Shown: piece by piece, positions 22,065 through 37,276 of the stretch
How positions within the stretch are numbered: the stretch's first letter is position 1
Layout of the letters: every line of letters starts with the position of its first letter
Source: Crambe crambe
Taxonomy: Eukaryota; Porifera; Demospongiae; Poecilosclerida; Crambeidae
Direction of reading: 5' to 3'
Length of the DNA stretch: 64,000 bases
Assembly (NCBI GenBank): GCA_963924555.1
Contig: OZ004588.1
Location: forward strand, 1-64,000
The notes under the pieces: generated by a model
What the model was told of the DNA's origin: nothing
What the model saw: only the letters and a program-made list of their open reading frames with translations
The model's database searches: none
Position numbers and translations under genes: made by a program

Positions 22065-22189
22065 CTGCAAAAAAAATAATATGTAATGGATGTACTACAC
22101 AACTACAAGGAAATGCAAACATACACCCACATCAATAGATACCACATAATTATATCAGATACCAATAATCATTTTTTTTAAACAAAATT

Positions 22190-22620
22190 GGTCACAAAAT
22201 TTTTTTTCTGTAATGCTTTGCTTGGGGAATGGCCAATTTTGAACCTAAACATTCAGCATGATCACTTTTGACTCCAAATTGCAATTTTAGAATTGATGGC
22301 CAATTTTTTTATAGTTAGTACTCAAAATTAAATAAATGTGAATCTGACTGTTAAAATCAAAAAAATGGTCACGATAATATTTTTTTTCCTAATTTGGAAA
22401 GACATTGGAAATGGCAAATTCTTTAACAAGGTCAAAATGTGCATAGCATGCATTCATCATTCATGCTGCACAAATAAAATTTTAGCTGATTTAACTACTA
22501 TGAATACATACTTTTAGCACGTCGTGTCCAGCAAATTTTAGAAGTCAACAAAATTAATTGTCCTGATTGAAGATGGCTGGCCCAGGCATATTGCCACCTA
22601 TTCGTATTATTTTTCACCAA
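22190..22620. repeat. Dispersed non-coding repeat, copy B
   Basis: Contains CATTCAGCATGATC, TTTTGACT and AATGTGAATCTGACTGTTAAAA blocks like those at 12.3-12.7 kb, then TTTTAGCACGTCGTGTCC and AGAAGTCAACAAA as at 17.0 kb. It ends with GCCACCTATTCGTATTAT, whose reverse complement resembles ATAATAATAGGTGGC at 17,134-17,148. No coding capacity. Confidence 0.5.
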
Positions 22621-23070
22621 GCAAAGTTTGTCATCTAACTCTACTAAATGCACAGAGCCCCATCCACTTCACCAATGGCCCACTGACAACACCCTTTTAA
22701 CCTCCCTCCCACACAATTGCCATTCGTGGCCTCAGAGCAACAAGCCAGTATAATAATGCCATTTAGCCTACTTTTGATTCTAGATGAGAATATCACTCGC
22801 CTCACACAAGATGGGGCATATTTCTTCCATACTATAGCATGAACATTATCGATTAACAATGCACATTCTAGATGAGAATATTTATAGCTTGCACTTCTGT
22901 AATCATGATTATAATATTGCTTCACACAGGGCATCTGACTAGATGATGGGCACTTCACTGTGATTTAGCCTGGGATAAGTCAGTCTTTTGGAATGTTCTT
23001 AGACTTTGCATTAAATTTTGTATGTTTCTCTTCATCAGTATTTCTTTAGTTCTTAAATGAGACAGAATTT
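22621..23070. other. Spacer without recognised gene
   Basis: Contains two copies of TCTAGATGAGAATAT (near 22,780 and 22,868) and an unsupported 104-codon minus-strand ORF. No domain or splice pattern was seen. Confidence 0.4.
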
Positions 23071-24952
23071 CTACTTGGCTCCACCTGCAATACTAGACAA
23101 ATTTCTCAAATAATTTGTAGTTGTACAAGTGATGAAAAAACATACCTCTGTTTCCATGTACTGTTGCTGTAAAATAGCATTCATTTCCAAGTCCTTTTTT
23201 ATTTTCACTTTTAGGAGAGAATGTTTTTCTCTACAACCTGAAGCAATGAATACACTTATTGAAATAAGTATAAGAAAATTCCTAATCAACTTACAATCAT
23301 ACTCTGCTATTATTCTAAGTGAAGTGGAAGCTTCTGAATTGATATCACTACTGCATGTTTCCAAAAGTTGCTGTGGTTGCTTCTCCATTAGTTGATTGAG
23401 ATGCTGTAGAAAAGTCTGAAGATGCAATTTTCCTGCATAGTGAGACTGCTTATTGTATAGGGATGCAAAATTCAATTGACATATTTGGCAGGCGAGAACG
23501 CTATCGTCATCTTCTCCAGAAAAATTAGTTCTGATAAAACTCTCAGCCTTCTCTAGATTCATTCCTGAAGTCAAAAATAATTATTATAACTTCATGCACA
23601 CACGGCACATTAAATACTCTCAGACCTTTATAAGAGTAAGATAGATATTTTTTCAGTTCTTCTATATATCTTACTCTGTCTGCCTTGGCTCGACTGTAAT
23701 ATTCCTATGCACAAATTAATTGCTACTACTCTGTTAATAAAGTTTTCCCTTACATTTTTCTGTTCTGGACCAAGTTCTGCCCACATCTTTCCCAACCTTC
23801 TGGACAATACTGACATTGATTTGGTACCACATTGCTGCTGAACAGCAAGTCTATTCTCAGAGATATAGAGAGAGTACCTTCAAAAAAAACAAAAAACAAA
23901 AAAAAAAACAATAAATTCACTGTGGGCGAAGAAGACTTTTTTTTTAAAAAACTCGTACCCAGTAGCAGGTGGCTTTGGCAAAGCTACCTCAATTTGAGGT
24001 TTTCTACTCTTGCCCTTTGGCCAGCCACCTCCATGCTGTTTCTTTCTGGGGGAGTCCCTTCTATTCACTTTGATTTCTCTTCTTTTCACAGCATGTGGCC
24101 TGTACACTTCTTGTATGTGTGCTGGTGCTGATTTTCAAGGCACCGTCATTATTGATCTGTTATTAACATACTTACCATTTAATGTCAGCACTCCTGACTT
24201 ACACGACTCGAGAGGTAGATGAGAAAAAGTAGGAGGCACAGAGGAAGACCTATGTCCTGATGGCACGACTAACGAATCTTGATGATTGCTATTGGGATGT
24301 GTTACACTGTCCATAATTAAAGAGTTGCCAGTATGAGAAGAATTTGTACTGTTATCTGTCATGTCAGGAGATCCTGCTGGTGATGCAGATTCCAGCAGAC
24401 GTAAAATCTCTTCTTCATTCCCTTCATCTTCGGCCAACAGATACATTGGCATCTCTGAGGGAACTTCCACTAAAATATGAATTATTAGCAGCTCAACAGT
24501 GAGGCAGTCAATGCCAAGAGCCTCAGAAATATGTGCAGTTAATGTATAACTGTTTGAGCAGGTGAGGCACATAATTATAATGAAACTGACCGGGTTCTCT
24601 GTGAGAACGACTAGAATTGGACTCGGAAGGAATAGATGGTGAAGCTGGTAGAGATTTAGTCTGCTTAAACACCGAAGATGATGCCACGTTATAGCGTGAA
24701 ATGTCTGTTGGCAAGAGTGGCAAGGGGTATCCCAATGGTTCTTCACCCCTGATCTGTCCGTGGCCTGAATGAAGGGTACTATACTAGCTCAGTAGCTAAA
24801 ATCAATCGCCCCATACCTTCATTTGCTGATGTGCACGGAGATATAACACCAAGTTTGCCATCATTTGCCACAGGAGATTGCAGAGCACCGTTACTACCCA
24901 ACAGAACCTGTAGATCGTCCACACTACCAAAGAGTTCCTTCAAGATATCCAT
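23071..24952 (-). CDS. HMG-box protein (HMG20-like) with a matrin-type C2H2 zinc finger
   Basis: A spliced gene starting MDILKELFG at 24,952 and ending SSIAGGAK at 23,071. N-terminal exons are acidic and Ser/Pro-rich (YLLAEDEGNEEEILRLLES). A basic stretch GGWPKGKSRKPQ leads into an HMG box split by an intron: LPKPPATG, then YSLYISENRLAVQQQ, SVLSRRLGKMWAELGPEQKN, and EYYSRAKADRVRYIEELKKY. The GGWPKG-KRK lead-in and box resemble HMG20A/HMG20B, which sit in LSD1/CoREST-type repressor complexes. After the box comes LACQICQLNFASLYNKQSH and GKLHL, a C-x2-C-x12-H-x5-H finger of the U1/matrin type, then a helical, Gln-rich tail. Vertebrate HMG20 proteins, as I recall them, lack this finger. Likely a nuclear DNA/chromatin-binding protein; orthology is uncertain. 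Confidence 0.72.
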
Positions 24953-25100
24953 TCTCAACTACGATGACGTATATTAGTTAAGACGCATGCGCAAAACTAA
25001 CAGTACTAACACACGTTGCTAATTGGTAGTAAGTTATTTTTTTCACACTCTAAAGTGTGAACATGGATCCTAGTGTGAAGTAGTGGCAGCAACTGTGGAG
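24953..25100. promoter_or_regulatory. Putative bidirectional promoter, HMG-box gene / EF-hand gene
   Basis: Only 148 bp separate the divergent start codons at 24,952 (-) and 25,101 (+). The segment contains CGATGACGTA, a CRE-like TGACGT core, and GACGCATGCGCAAA, an NRF1-like GCATGCGC. Both motifs are common in compact animal promoters. Confidence 0.55.
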
Positions 25101-28100
25101 ATGGCGACTAGAATGATACCTCCTTCCCCACTGCTAGGAAATAAAGAGAACAATCTGAAATTACCAGATGTGCCAGGAAAATTTCAGACTGAAATGTGTA
25201 TCAGCGCTAAGCAGGTAACACCTCACAGAGATCAAAAAGAACACTGTAAACTTCAACTACACTCTGATGTACTCCAATTGGGAAGTAAGCGATCTGACAA
25301 TGTAAAATCTACAAATGAGGTAAAATACAGTAATTAGTTACTTTCTCTTACTAAAGTTCATTCGTTTAGCTCTATGAGGTATTGAAAGCAAAATTGCACA
25401 GTGGATACTATCATGCTATGTGCCATTCTTTCAAGTCATTTGACCCACAAGGAAATGGATCAGTGACCAAAGATGCCCTGTATCGTTTGTTGTGTAATTT
25501 TTTACCAGGTTTGGGTTCAGCACAGTTTAACTTGCTACTCAGCAGGTATGGTCACCATTCTGTACTGAATGGAGTAACATTCCCCCACCCACCCACAGAT
25601 TGAATCTACAAAAGAAAGTGATTTCTTTTGAAGAATTTTGTTCCAAATTTAATGTGGTCAACGACAAAAAGAATCACTGGCTAGACCCTGTTACGAGACA
25701 CGCATCTTCCCAATTGTTGCCACCCATGACCTGGCGCCATGTTCATGAAGAACTGATTGCAAGGACTAAAAAAAGGTATTATACCACTTGTCGTCCATTG
25801 ATGTATCACCATACCTTGGTATTTTTGCAGTTTGTCTGCATTCTTGTGTTATAAGCCTCAAATACTTACAAAGTCAGAGTTCCAGAACTTTCTTGTATCG
25901 CTGTCTTTGATGCCAAGAGAAGATCAATTTGTATGCCTTTGGAATAGGTTTGTGTTATTAGAATTTTGATGGTTTTGATATGTGCATTATTTTGATGAAA
26001 GATATGTACCTGAGGGGAGCAGTTACTTGTCCCTGCAGTCCTTACTGCATCAGCTTGGTGTTGATGTCACTTCTATTCCGCAAAGTGGTAAGTAATCATG
26101 ATGCTTATTTTGCTGGTGAACATGTGACAGGACTATTAAACTCAGACACTCGTGATGTTTTGTGCATAAATAATTATGGGTCCCATAATAGCCTTGTATA
26201 TTTCAAATTTTTTGGCAGTTAATAATCTCTATACTTGATGATTATAATATTTCTCGATGTTTGAGACTTGGTAACATTTTAAAGTCTCGTTTCCGTAGGT
26301 GAAAAAAAGAAGGCATTTGTGCCCTCTCTATCCCTTGATGATGTGAAAGAGCAATTGCTAAACCACTTGGAGCTAGCAGACACCTTGCAGAGTGGAAGGG
26401 TAACTTCAATATCGAATTATTAATCTATTGACATTGCCATTACAGGTCAGTATTGCTCAACTCCGCATGGTTTTGTGCAAAGCTGGAGTATTGCTCTCAG
26501 AAGGGCAGTTGAGGGATCTTTTAGAACGGCTAGGTTTCCAAACTAATAAAATGATCTTTTATCGAGATTTCGTTAATCTATTTGCAAATCGGAATAAAGG
26601 CAGCATTACTCACACAGTGCTCACAAATCAGAATAACAGGTACTATTGTACAAGTTTAACCAGTTAAAACTCCTTACGTCAACCATTTTTAGGTTTTATC
26701 AGAAACAACTCCATAGGAGTTGTTCTTCTGCACAAGATGCTGAAAACTCCATCGTAACTCTCCTGCAAAGCAAATTTCTCGCATTATTAGCGGCTTTCAA
26801 GTGAGAAAGACAATTTTCGTGATAATGTATTGCAAGGTTTATTGTTTCATAGAGAACATGATCCAAAGAACACTGGATACATAAGAAAAGATGACTTTAA
26901 GCTGTGTGTGCAGCGCTTGTTGGCCTGCAGCACAAGTACACGCTCACTAGACCACTTGATATCGATTCTCTGTCATGACAGTTCTTCACAGTGCATGGTT
27001 CCTTATCCAAAATTCCTTGCGATGTTTGATGCAAAGGGACCAGTTCGTCCCCTGAGCAGCCGCCCATTAGTTTGGTATCCTCCTACCAAGGATTTGATGT
27101 TGCCCAGCAGAGTACAAAGGCATACTGAACCTGAGGTTAATTCTACAGTGTGATTCAATTTGTGTATTAATAATAATTCGTGTGCAGATAGTGAACCAGA
27201 TCTCGCATCTGGTGACTCGTGATACAGCTCTTCTTACAAGACATTTCAATAAGATGGATGAGCTAAATACTGGACGACTAACCCTTCCTCAAACATTGGA
27301 ACTCTTATTGCAGTACGAGTCATCCCAGTTATTCTTGTTCATCCAAATCATCTTCCAACTACACAGATGTGGAATTTCAATTGCAAAAGACCAATTTCAA
27401 CCTTTGTGGGAGAAACTTTTGAAGAACAGGGATGGTACTGTAAGTTTCCAGCAATTTTTGAAGGAATTTCACAATTACTTCAATGAAGGTATATCGTATT
27501 GCAATTTGCACAGTGCACATATAATAGTATGAAGTTTTACTACAGCAGGGTGTCTAGAAAAGAGGTGGACAGAAGATCATTGTTTTATGCGCTCTAAAAC
27601 TCTCCACAGAGATGAAGACATGCTACTCAATGCACTGAGCTCCAAACTAGCTTATTACCAGCAAAACCTGATAGAACACTTTCGTTCACTGGATGAAAAT
27701 TCTTCTGGCCTTATCACGGTTCTAAACTTTCAAGTATGATGTATAATCGAAGAGAATGACTGTTCATGTTGTGTTGTTGTCCTTCATTAATAGCGTGTTT
27801 TAAGGAAATTATGTCCCAGCCTGACCGATCCAGAGCTAGATATGTTGGCCAACAAATATCAAAAAGGATCAAGTGGTTATGTCGAATATGAGAAAATGCT
27901 AGCATTCTTTAAACCAACTGTGAATCCGTACAGGACTGGCTATGGCTTGGGTCGGCTTTTGGCTCAACAAGAAAGAGATGTAGTCATGGAAACTGCTGCT
28001 CCGCATTCCTTGGCTACTAAACCAAACCATGGATTACCTGGAGTCAAAGGTTTCTTACAGAAACAGGTACATTTCTGCTTACCACAATGTATTCTCTAAT

Positions 28101-28328
28101 ATGTAAATGTGACAGGTAACCAAAAAGTGGAAGGAAGTTCGACGAATGTTTAAAAGTGTTGATTCAACAGGTACAGGAAATATTTCTGTGAAAATGTTCA
28201 AGAAAGTGTTGAATCATTGCCAGTTGAAACTTGACAATGAGCAGCTGTACCATTTGTTAGAAACCCTTGACCCACAACTCTCAGGCCAAATAAACTACCA
28301 TGTTTTCCTTAATGTAATTTTGGAATAA
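25101..28328 (+). CDS. Multi-EF-hand protein, EFCAB6-like
   Basis: About ten exons with short introns, starting MATRMIPPSPLLGNK (25,101) and ending VFLNVILE (stop 28,326-28,328). Repeated ~80-100-residue units carry degenerate EF-hand pairs: SFKSFDPQGNGSVTKDAL, REHDPKNTGYIRKDDFKL, NKMDELNTGRLTLPQTL, FRSLDENSSGLIT and MFKSVDSTGTGNISVKMF. Several loops keep the D-x-[DNS]-G spacing but lack the final acidic residue, so not all are likely to bind calcium. The array and order resemble EFCAB6 (DJBP), a sperm/ciliary protein, though this version is shorter than the human protein of about 1,500 residues. No signal peptide or membrane segment; likely axonemal or cytosolic. Assignment is by pattern, and other EF-hand repeat proteins are possible. 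Confidence 0.7.
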
Positions 28329-28429
28329 TAATATAGCTATAAATTAATATGCAATCATGATAAATTCCTTTTTAATTATTAAAAAAAAAAATGAAAGGCG
28401 TGCATGACTAAGGAGGGAATGAGTTGCTA

Positions 28430-31400
28430 TCATCTATACAGTCGAGCAAAGTCCTTGATAGTACGCATCATTTGGTCCACACTATCACTCCTACATACAT
28501 ATAAAGGCAAAGGGGTTTGGTCATAAAGTGGTTTTCTGTGAGGATTCGGTTTACATAGTGACTACACCCACTAAATATTAAACAGCTAGCCTTAAAACAC
28601 AACTTGCTCACTCGGAAACAGATTCTATGAACTCCAGTTTTTGTTCAGGAGTCACTTCAATCTTCCTAAACCTTCCATAGGAGAAATTCTCTAACGAGTG
28701 CTGTAGCAACTGACGCATCAACTGCAAGATCATTATCTATAAATTTCCTCTTTATAGTCGCAAAAGAGGTACCTCTTTGGCTGATTTCAGTAACTCCCAC
28801 ATCACTTCTGCTGAATCGGCAATCATGACTGACGATAGATTGACAAATCCTGATACTAATGCTGTATGAAATCTATTTCAATAAAACTCCATCTAATTGT
28901 AATACAACACCTACCGTCCATTAAAGTCACTCCACTCTGACCAAGAAAGGTTTGTACTGTAGCAATTCTGATCTCGTGTTCAGATGGACTCTGAAACGAA
29001 ATAATATTCGTTATTGAAGTGCAACACTTGAATTACTACCTCCACATTCTCTTGAGAGAGATGCAGCAAATCACGGAAATACTTCATTACACTGGCAAAT
29101 GCTTCTCTATGGTTGATAGTCGCAGCAGCTAGTGCACACTGTGTGGCTGTTGCAGCCACAGGACTGCCCAGATAGGCCAAAGGGCAGCGCTGCAGGAATC
29201 TGTAGATTATTCCCATTTATAATTACACGACAATAAAAAGAATAAAGTCACCTTGAACACAATCTAAACATATCGTCGACTGTGTCTGGATGTTGAACCA
29301 AACCATCAGGAGCAGCCAGAATAGGAAATGCAACTTCAGCTAAAGCTAAAAGAAAGTCCACGAGTCCTTGTTGAAACGTCACTTCACTTCCAAACTCGTC
29401 CACCACAACAGAACCGAGATAAAGGAAGCAAGAATGTTGGTGCTCCCGGTAAATACTCACCATCTGAACGTAAAGGGCTTTACTAGTAGGACATCTACAC
29501 ACACTCTGTAACTCACCAAGTTAACTAAAGGCAGCAAAATGGAATTTGCTCCTAGTCCCACGCAACGTATCATGAAACGAATACATCTGCGAATATAAGA
29601 GCGAAGGTCACTCGCTACCCACTTCTCTAGGTCCTCTCACCTGCATGTTCTCTCCACGATACGCGTGTCATTCTTGAACTTGAGACAAATATTAGAAACA
29701 AATGGCCACACCTCCGAGACCACTGGATTACATGGGTGTTCAGGATGCTGTTGCATGTATTCCTTATCCAGTACACAAGCACGAAAGACTGCAGCCAACC
29801 TATCCAACCATACACACGGGTCAGACGAACTCCCACTAGGCCCAGCCTCACCACCAGGGCTTTCAATCAGCTAGATAGAATAGATAGCCATAGCCATAGG
29901 GTAACCAAATGTTTCCATTATCTCTTTACCTGATGTAAAAATGAAGTATGCAAGCGACAGAGACTGGCTATACCAGTTGTCATGACTTCTGGAGACATTC
30001 GAGATATGACTTCTGTTGCACCTTTCAATAAACCTATAATTGCATCATTTGATATGCTAAGATTATCAGCAGCTTGAATGATCTGAAGCAATCCATCTAT
30101 GTGAGGAGCCATTCTCAGTCTGCACGTTTGACAGACATTCTGCACGGCCTTAGCAGCATAGCTAGAAAGTGCTGGAATTTGCAAACCATCCAGCAAGAAT
30201 TGAAGAACCAAGTCCAGAGTGTCAGGATGCTGATCGATCCACTCGGATAACTCGCTCACCAAACGCAAGGTGGTGGCTCTGATGGCGTAATGAGTGTCAG
30301 GTGAGATAGACAAAAGAACAGGCACAGCTATTGGCAGCAACTCAGATTCGTCCCTAGGTGCAACATCCATACAACACATTTTGAAGCAGATATAGAGCCA
30401 CAGTATGACAGCATTACTTGTGAATAGCAGGAGCTACAGCATACATCACAAAGAGACATGCCTCCGTTGTATTCCAACCAGTCCCTGGCTTACAGATGTT
30501 GGAGTAGAGCTGCAAGGTGGATATGCAGTTAGTGATGTCTAGATTCCAATAATAGTTTCCTATGGAGAATGATTAACCTCCGAAAAACAGGAGAGGGAGC
30601 CAACCAGGAATACGACATCACGAATTAATTCTACTACATTTCTCCTGAAATTGGTGAAGTCGTCGCTATCATCAGAAACGACAGTGGTCTTCAATGTAGA
30701 GATAATATCAATGAGAGACCAATGCTTGCAAAATGGATATGCTGGGGCTCACTTTACTGGTGTCCTCGTCCAACTGACAGTGAACACAGAGTTGTCCTAT
30801 CAAGCGTTGAATATATGGCCGAAATAATTCGTGCAACTTCTCGTCCTTGCTCTTGATCAGTTCCTCACTCAACCGATACCAAACATTGAATGTGATGTCA
30901 GCAATCTGAAAAGAACTAACATTACCAGCCATTAGACAGACACCACAAATTTAATCACATCGTAATCCTGATGAGCTACACAGGCCAACAGTAAATCCAG
31001 GGTCTGTAATCCACCCACCCCCAAGTTGGGTTGATGAACCATGTGATACAGAAACGTCTCTGCCATCTCAGTAAAAATACGACACAGACACTGCGCTCTG
31101 CACAGAAATAAAAAAGGATTTCATACTTTCTAATGACAGCTGTACCTGGTGCCGTCTTCAGACTCTTCTGCTGCTTTAAAAACAGGAAGTAACTGATGGA
31201 CCTGGGTCTGCAGCACTTGAGCCAAATTGTAGTTGGAGGGGAAATCTTCACACATGAAGAGCGTGGAACATATGCAGTCAGAAGCTGCTTTGTAGAGATT
31301 TTGCGGCACCTCCAATAATTTCTGTATGAAAAGTCATCATCTTGCTAACATAAAGACTGACTGAAAGTCTTTGCTCACGAGAGTTTCAAAAGGGGCAAGA

Positions 31401-32402
31401 ATGAGCGTGCTCTGTGCTAATGCATCTCCTGGAAAGTTCCCCAGCTGTACCCAGCTTCCCATGCAGGCATACACCTACAACAATGCTGCCAATCACTCGC
31501 ATGATGTGGACTACACAATGTACAGATTACTCTAGTGGTGATGTCGGAGTTGGCAGGGTTGGATGATATGCAGGCATCCAGGAATGAGAGCACATTAGAA
31601 CAATTCTGTCCCAATTCTTCTCGTAGTTCCTTGCGCCGGTTCTGACCAAGGTTCAGCGATCGGTTATTCAACTGACAAGATCAGAAGAATATGATGAATT
31701 GCAATACACATTCCACTAGAACATTACCTCTTCCGGTAACACTATTAGTACATCGAGCAGTACAGAAATAGTAGATAACTCTGCACCAAATCTACTTGAA
31801 GAACACACTTTTATAATCATGATAGTTGTCTGCTTAAATCCGACCTTTGAATTAAATCGGTGACTACGGTATTCCAACCAGACATTTGTAGAGCTAAATC
31901 AGCCAATGCCATAGCAAGCTGCATAGAACCCACATAAAAGGTCCGAGGACATAAGGAGGGGGGGTTACCTACCTGACGTGTTATGAGAGGGGGTGCCTCA
32001 CACAGTTGTTGCAAATGATTTATCAGCGAGTCTCTTAGAGCCTGATTTAAGGAAAATAAAGTGACTAGTAGGCAGTTAGCTTAGTGATGAGACTTACTGG
32101 GTGTGTCTCTGCTGGTAATTCGTGAAATGAATATCGCACTTTATTCTGCATTGTCTGAGCAGCAAAGTAACTAGTCTCCACATCCCTCTTGAGTAAAAGT
32201 AACTGGTCAGCTATTTCCCATGCATGCACCTATCAAAACACACAACTTTGGTGGTGTGCTTTAATAAGAAATCAGACACCCTCACTGATGAATGTAATTT
32301 CATGAGCCATAGTGATGCCTTTTCTTTGTCACCAGCATTTTCTGTGCGATATAACGCATCTAAAGTTTGTAACACAACTTCCAAACTAGGTTTCTCCATC
32401 AT
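28430..32402 (-). CDS. TNPO3: Transportin-3 (importin-beta family nuclear import receptor)
   Basis: Spans about 4 kb in many small exons. It starts [19 protein letters not shown] at 32,402 (or at the second Met, 32,399) and ends [13 protein letters not shown]. The HEAT-repeat sequence follows TNPO3 closely throughout: [122 protein letters not shown] and the C-terminal DFARL. TNPO3 imports SR-type splicing factors in a Ran-GTP-dependent way. It is a single-copy housekeeping gene, head to head with SNRPE, so two splicing-related genes may share a promoter. Confidence 0.93.
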
Positions 32403-32544
32403 CGATCGATCGACCCCCCCGACCAAAGCCACGCCTTTTACCCTACCCACGTGTAGCCGTACGTACAAGGACGACTAGCTGGCTATTCCAGAGAAGCAGC
32501 TGTTTCAACTGTATCTGAAGTACTTTTAAGCCCAAGGAAGCGAG
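32403..32544. promoter_or_regulatory. Putative bidirectional promoter, TNPO3 / SNRPE
   Basis: 142 bp between the divergent start codons at 32,402 (-) and 32,545 (+). It includes CGATCGATCGA near 32,403 and CACGTG inside ACCCACGTGTAG near 32,447, an E-box core. Confidence 0.6.
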
Positions 32545-33051
32545 ATGGCGTACAGAGCTCAGAAAGTGCAGAAAGTCATGGTCCAACCGATTGTATCCCT
32601 CACATAGCTTTAATGTTCTAAATAATGCGCATCAAGATTGATTTTCTTGACCAAGCTATTATGCAGAATCTCATATTCAGATATTTACAGAATGTAAGTT
32701 ATAATGGTTGTCAAATTAATTTGTCATCTGTGTATGCAGAAATCTCGAGTTCAAGTGTGGCTTTATGGCAGAGGAAAGATGAGGATTGAAGGTGTCATCA
32801 TTGTAAGTGCAGTTTTATGATGCAAGCAGATTGTCGTTACAAAATTGTTACTAAATTAGGGATTTGATGAGTTTATGAACTTGGTGATGGATGATGCCGA
32901 AGAAGTGTTGGTTAAGGAGCAATCTAGAAAGTCCATAGGTTCGTCTCTTTGGTCAATGTTTAGTGTTGATGCTTTTCGTCATTATGTAGGTCGACTCTTG
33001 TTAAGGGGCGATAACATAACATTAATAATGCAAGTAGATAAAGGAAACTGA
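32545..33051 (+). CDS. SNRPE: Small nuclear ribonucleoprotein E (SmE)
   Basis: Four short exons encode roughly 90 residues: [44 protein letters not shown] with [18 protein letters not shown], and [20 protein letters not shown]. These are the Sm1 and Sm2 motifs of SmE, including the FMNLV loop and the RGDNI signature that binds U-rich snRNA. SmE sits in the heptameric Sm ring of spliceosomal snRNPs. Donors such as AAT/GTAAGT and acceptors such as TATGCAG are clear. The stop is TGA at 33,049-33,051. Confidence 0.95.
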
Positions 33052-33156
33052 TTATGCAATTAATTTTTTAACTACTAAAGTCGAATGTGGGCGGGCTGCG
33101 ATTTGTTTCTATGACAACGGAATGCCGTTGGGCATTATATAGCTAGCAAATGCATT

Positions 33157-35635
<2,479 letters not shown>

Positions 35636-36122
35636 AATTTTTTTTTACTATTAGATAAGAGCATGCGCGGTACTGGTTCCTAATCTATTTTTAGAACACA
35701 TCCACTGTGCTATAAATAATCTTTTTTTTACTGTCGCACACCTATTACCTTCAGCCAGCTCAGCTAATGTAAAAAGAGAGTTGATTGTAAGAGAGACTGT
35801 TCTGGTGGAGCTAAGAGGAAGTTCAAAGTCTTCGAAGTAAGAGGCAATGATACCTAAAACTAGAAAAGCATTATCCTCAGATTCGTTTATAGCAACCCCC
35901 CCTGATGACCCCACTGTTGTAGATAGTTATAGCAGTAGTTGCTACTCTATTAAATATTTGTTGGGCAGTCATTCCTTATTGCTGTATTCCTGCTGTTATA
36001 TGTAGGATACTTGGCAGTCTTTGGTCTCTTTTTTTTTTTTTTTTTTTTTTTCACCCCCAATGTTTTGATACTGGGTGTGGTCACCAATCTGACTTCCCTG
36101 CAGTGTGAAGGCTGAAGCAGTA
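35636..36122. other. Spacer between CAPS2-like and Ras genes
   Basis: No supported gene. An 87-codon minus-strand ORF (35,651-35,914) has possible splice signals but no known domain. A run of about 22 T lies near 36,030-36,051. The right part is the Ras gene's upstream region. Confidence 0.5.
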
Positions 36123-36981
36123 ATGGCTGCATCTAAAGACTTGACTGAGTATAAATTGGTAGTGGTAGGTGGAGGTGGTGTGGGAAAATCGGCACTCACC
36201 ATACAGTTCATTCAAGTAAGACAAGTTTGCTCACTCCAGTTAAATGTTGTGTCATGTTATGTCTCACACATACCAGAGTCACTTTGTAGAGGAGTATGAC
36301 CCTACGATTGAGGACTCTTATAGAAAACAATGTGTGATAGATGATGAAGTAGCAGTGTTGGACATACTCGACACAGCAGGACAGGAGGTCAGTTTCAGTA
36401 TTTGACGATGCTAGCACGTCATCCCCACATCCATGCATGCAGGAATTCAGTGCCATGAGAGAGCAGTATATGCACACAGGCGAAGGCTTCCTATTAGTAT
36501 ACTCCATCATAGACAGAAATAGCTTTGAAGAAATTCCAAAATTTTATCGGCAGATATTGAGAGTAAAAGACAGGTATGAGAAGTGTGTGACAGTTTGTAG
36601 CGTACTTGGTTTTATTTCCTTGATAACTCTTAGGTCAGAGTTCCCCATGATACTAGTCGCAAATAAAGCAGATTTGGAATCGGAAAGAATGGTTAGTAAA
36701 GAGTGGTCGGTACTATATCACTATTTGACAAGTAATTCTGCAGGTTTCAAAGCAGGAGGGCGATGAAACAGCTCAGCAGCTGAAAGTAAGCTTTTTATTC
36801 GCAGTTGGTTGTATGGTTCCAACTTTTTGCCATGCAGGTCAAGTATGTAGAAGCAAGTGCAAAGCACAAGTTAAATGTAGAGAAAGCATTCCATGACCTG
36901 GTCCGGGTGATCCGACAAGCTCAAAAACCCAACAACCAGGACAAGAAGAAACGGAAGAAAGGGAAGTGCACGTTATTATAA
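36123..36981 (+). CDS. RRAS: Ras-family GTPase, R-Ras/M-Ras type
   Basis: Six exons encode about 195 residues. [15 protein letters not shown] is followed by the P-loop GGGGVGKS (residues 16-23), switch [16 protein letters not shown], switch [19 protein letters not shown] with the catalytic Gln kept, the base-binding motifs NKAD and EASAKHK, then RVIRQAQ, a lysine-rich stretch and the C-terminal box CTLL. The Leu at the CAAX end predicts geranylgeranylation, as in R-Ras. The P-loop [19 protein letters not shown] is R-Ras-like, while LILRVKDR-type and [15 protein letters not shown] segments are closer to M-Ras. It is a membrane-anchored signalling switch. An in-frame upstream ATG at 36,105 is possible; 36,123 fits the family length better. 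Confidence 0.93.
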
Positions 36982-37276
36982 TGCCATTCACTACATTTAC
37001 AACTGCCTACACAAATATTATTATGCCATGCCGTGTATGTATTATAGTGTGTCTGTGTTGTGGCTAATCTTCAACTTTTAAGCTCTATTCTAAACACTCT
37101 TATAATTATGCATTTTAAAAATATTAATTTTTATCTGGAAATGGTTGTTAGTTTGTGTTTTGTTTTGTCTCAAAATCATACTTGCACAATTGGCATGCAC
37201 TTATTACTGTGTGTCTTGTAACAATATTATTGAGCATCCTACACGTACATGGAATAGCTATATCTTGTTGGTTTCA

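Noticed and set aside
22644-22958. 104-codon minus-strand ORF considered as an ectodomain exon of the receptor gene
   Set aside because: No splice signals or domain pattern, and it lies beyond a repeat-rich stretch.
35651-35914. 87-codon minus-strand ORF between CAPS2-like and Ras genes
   Set aside because: Reads plausibly but has no known domain, neighbours or clear exon chain.
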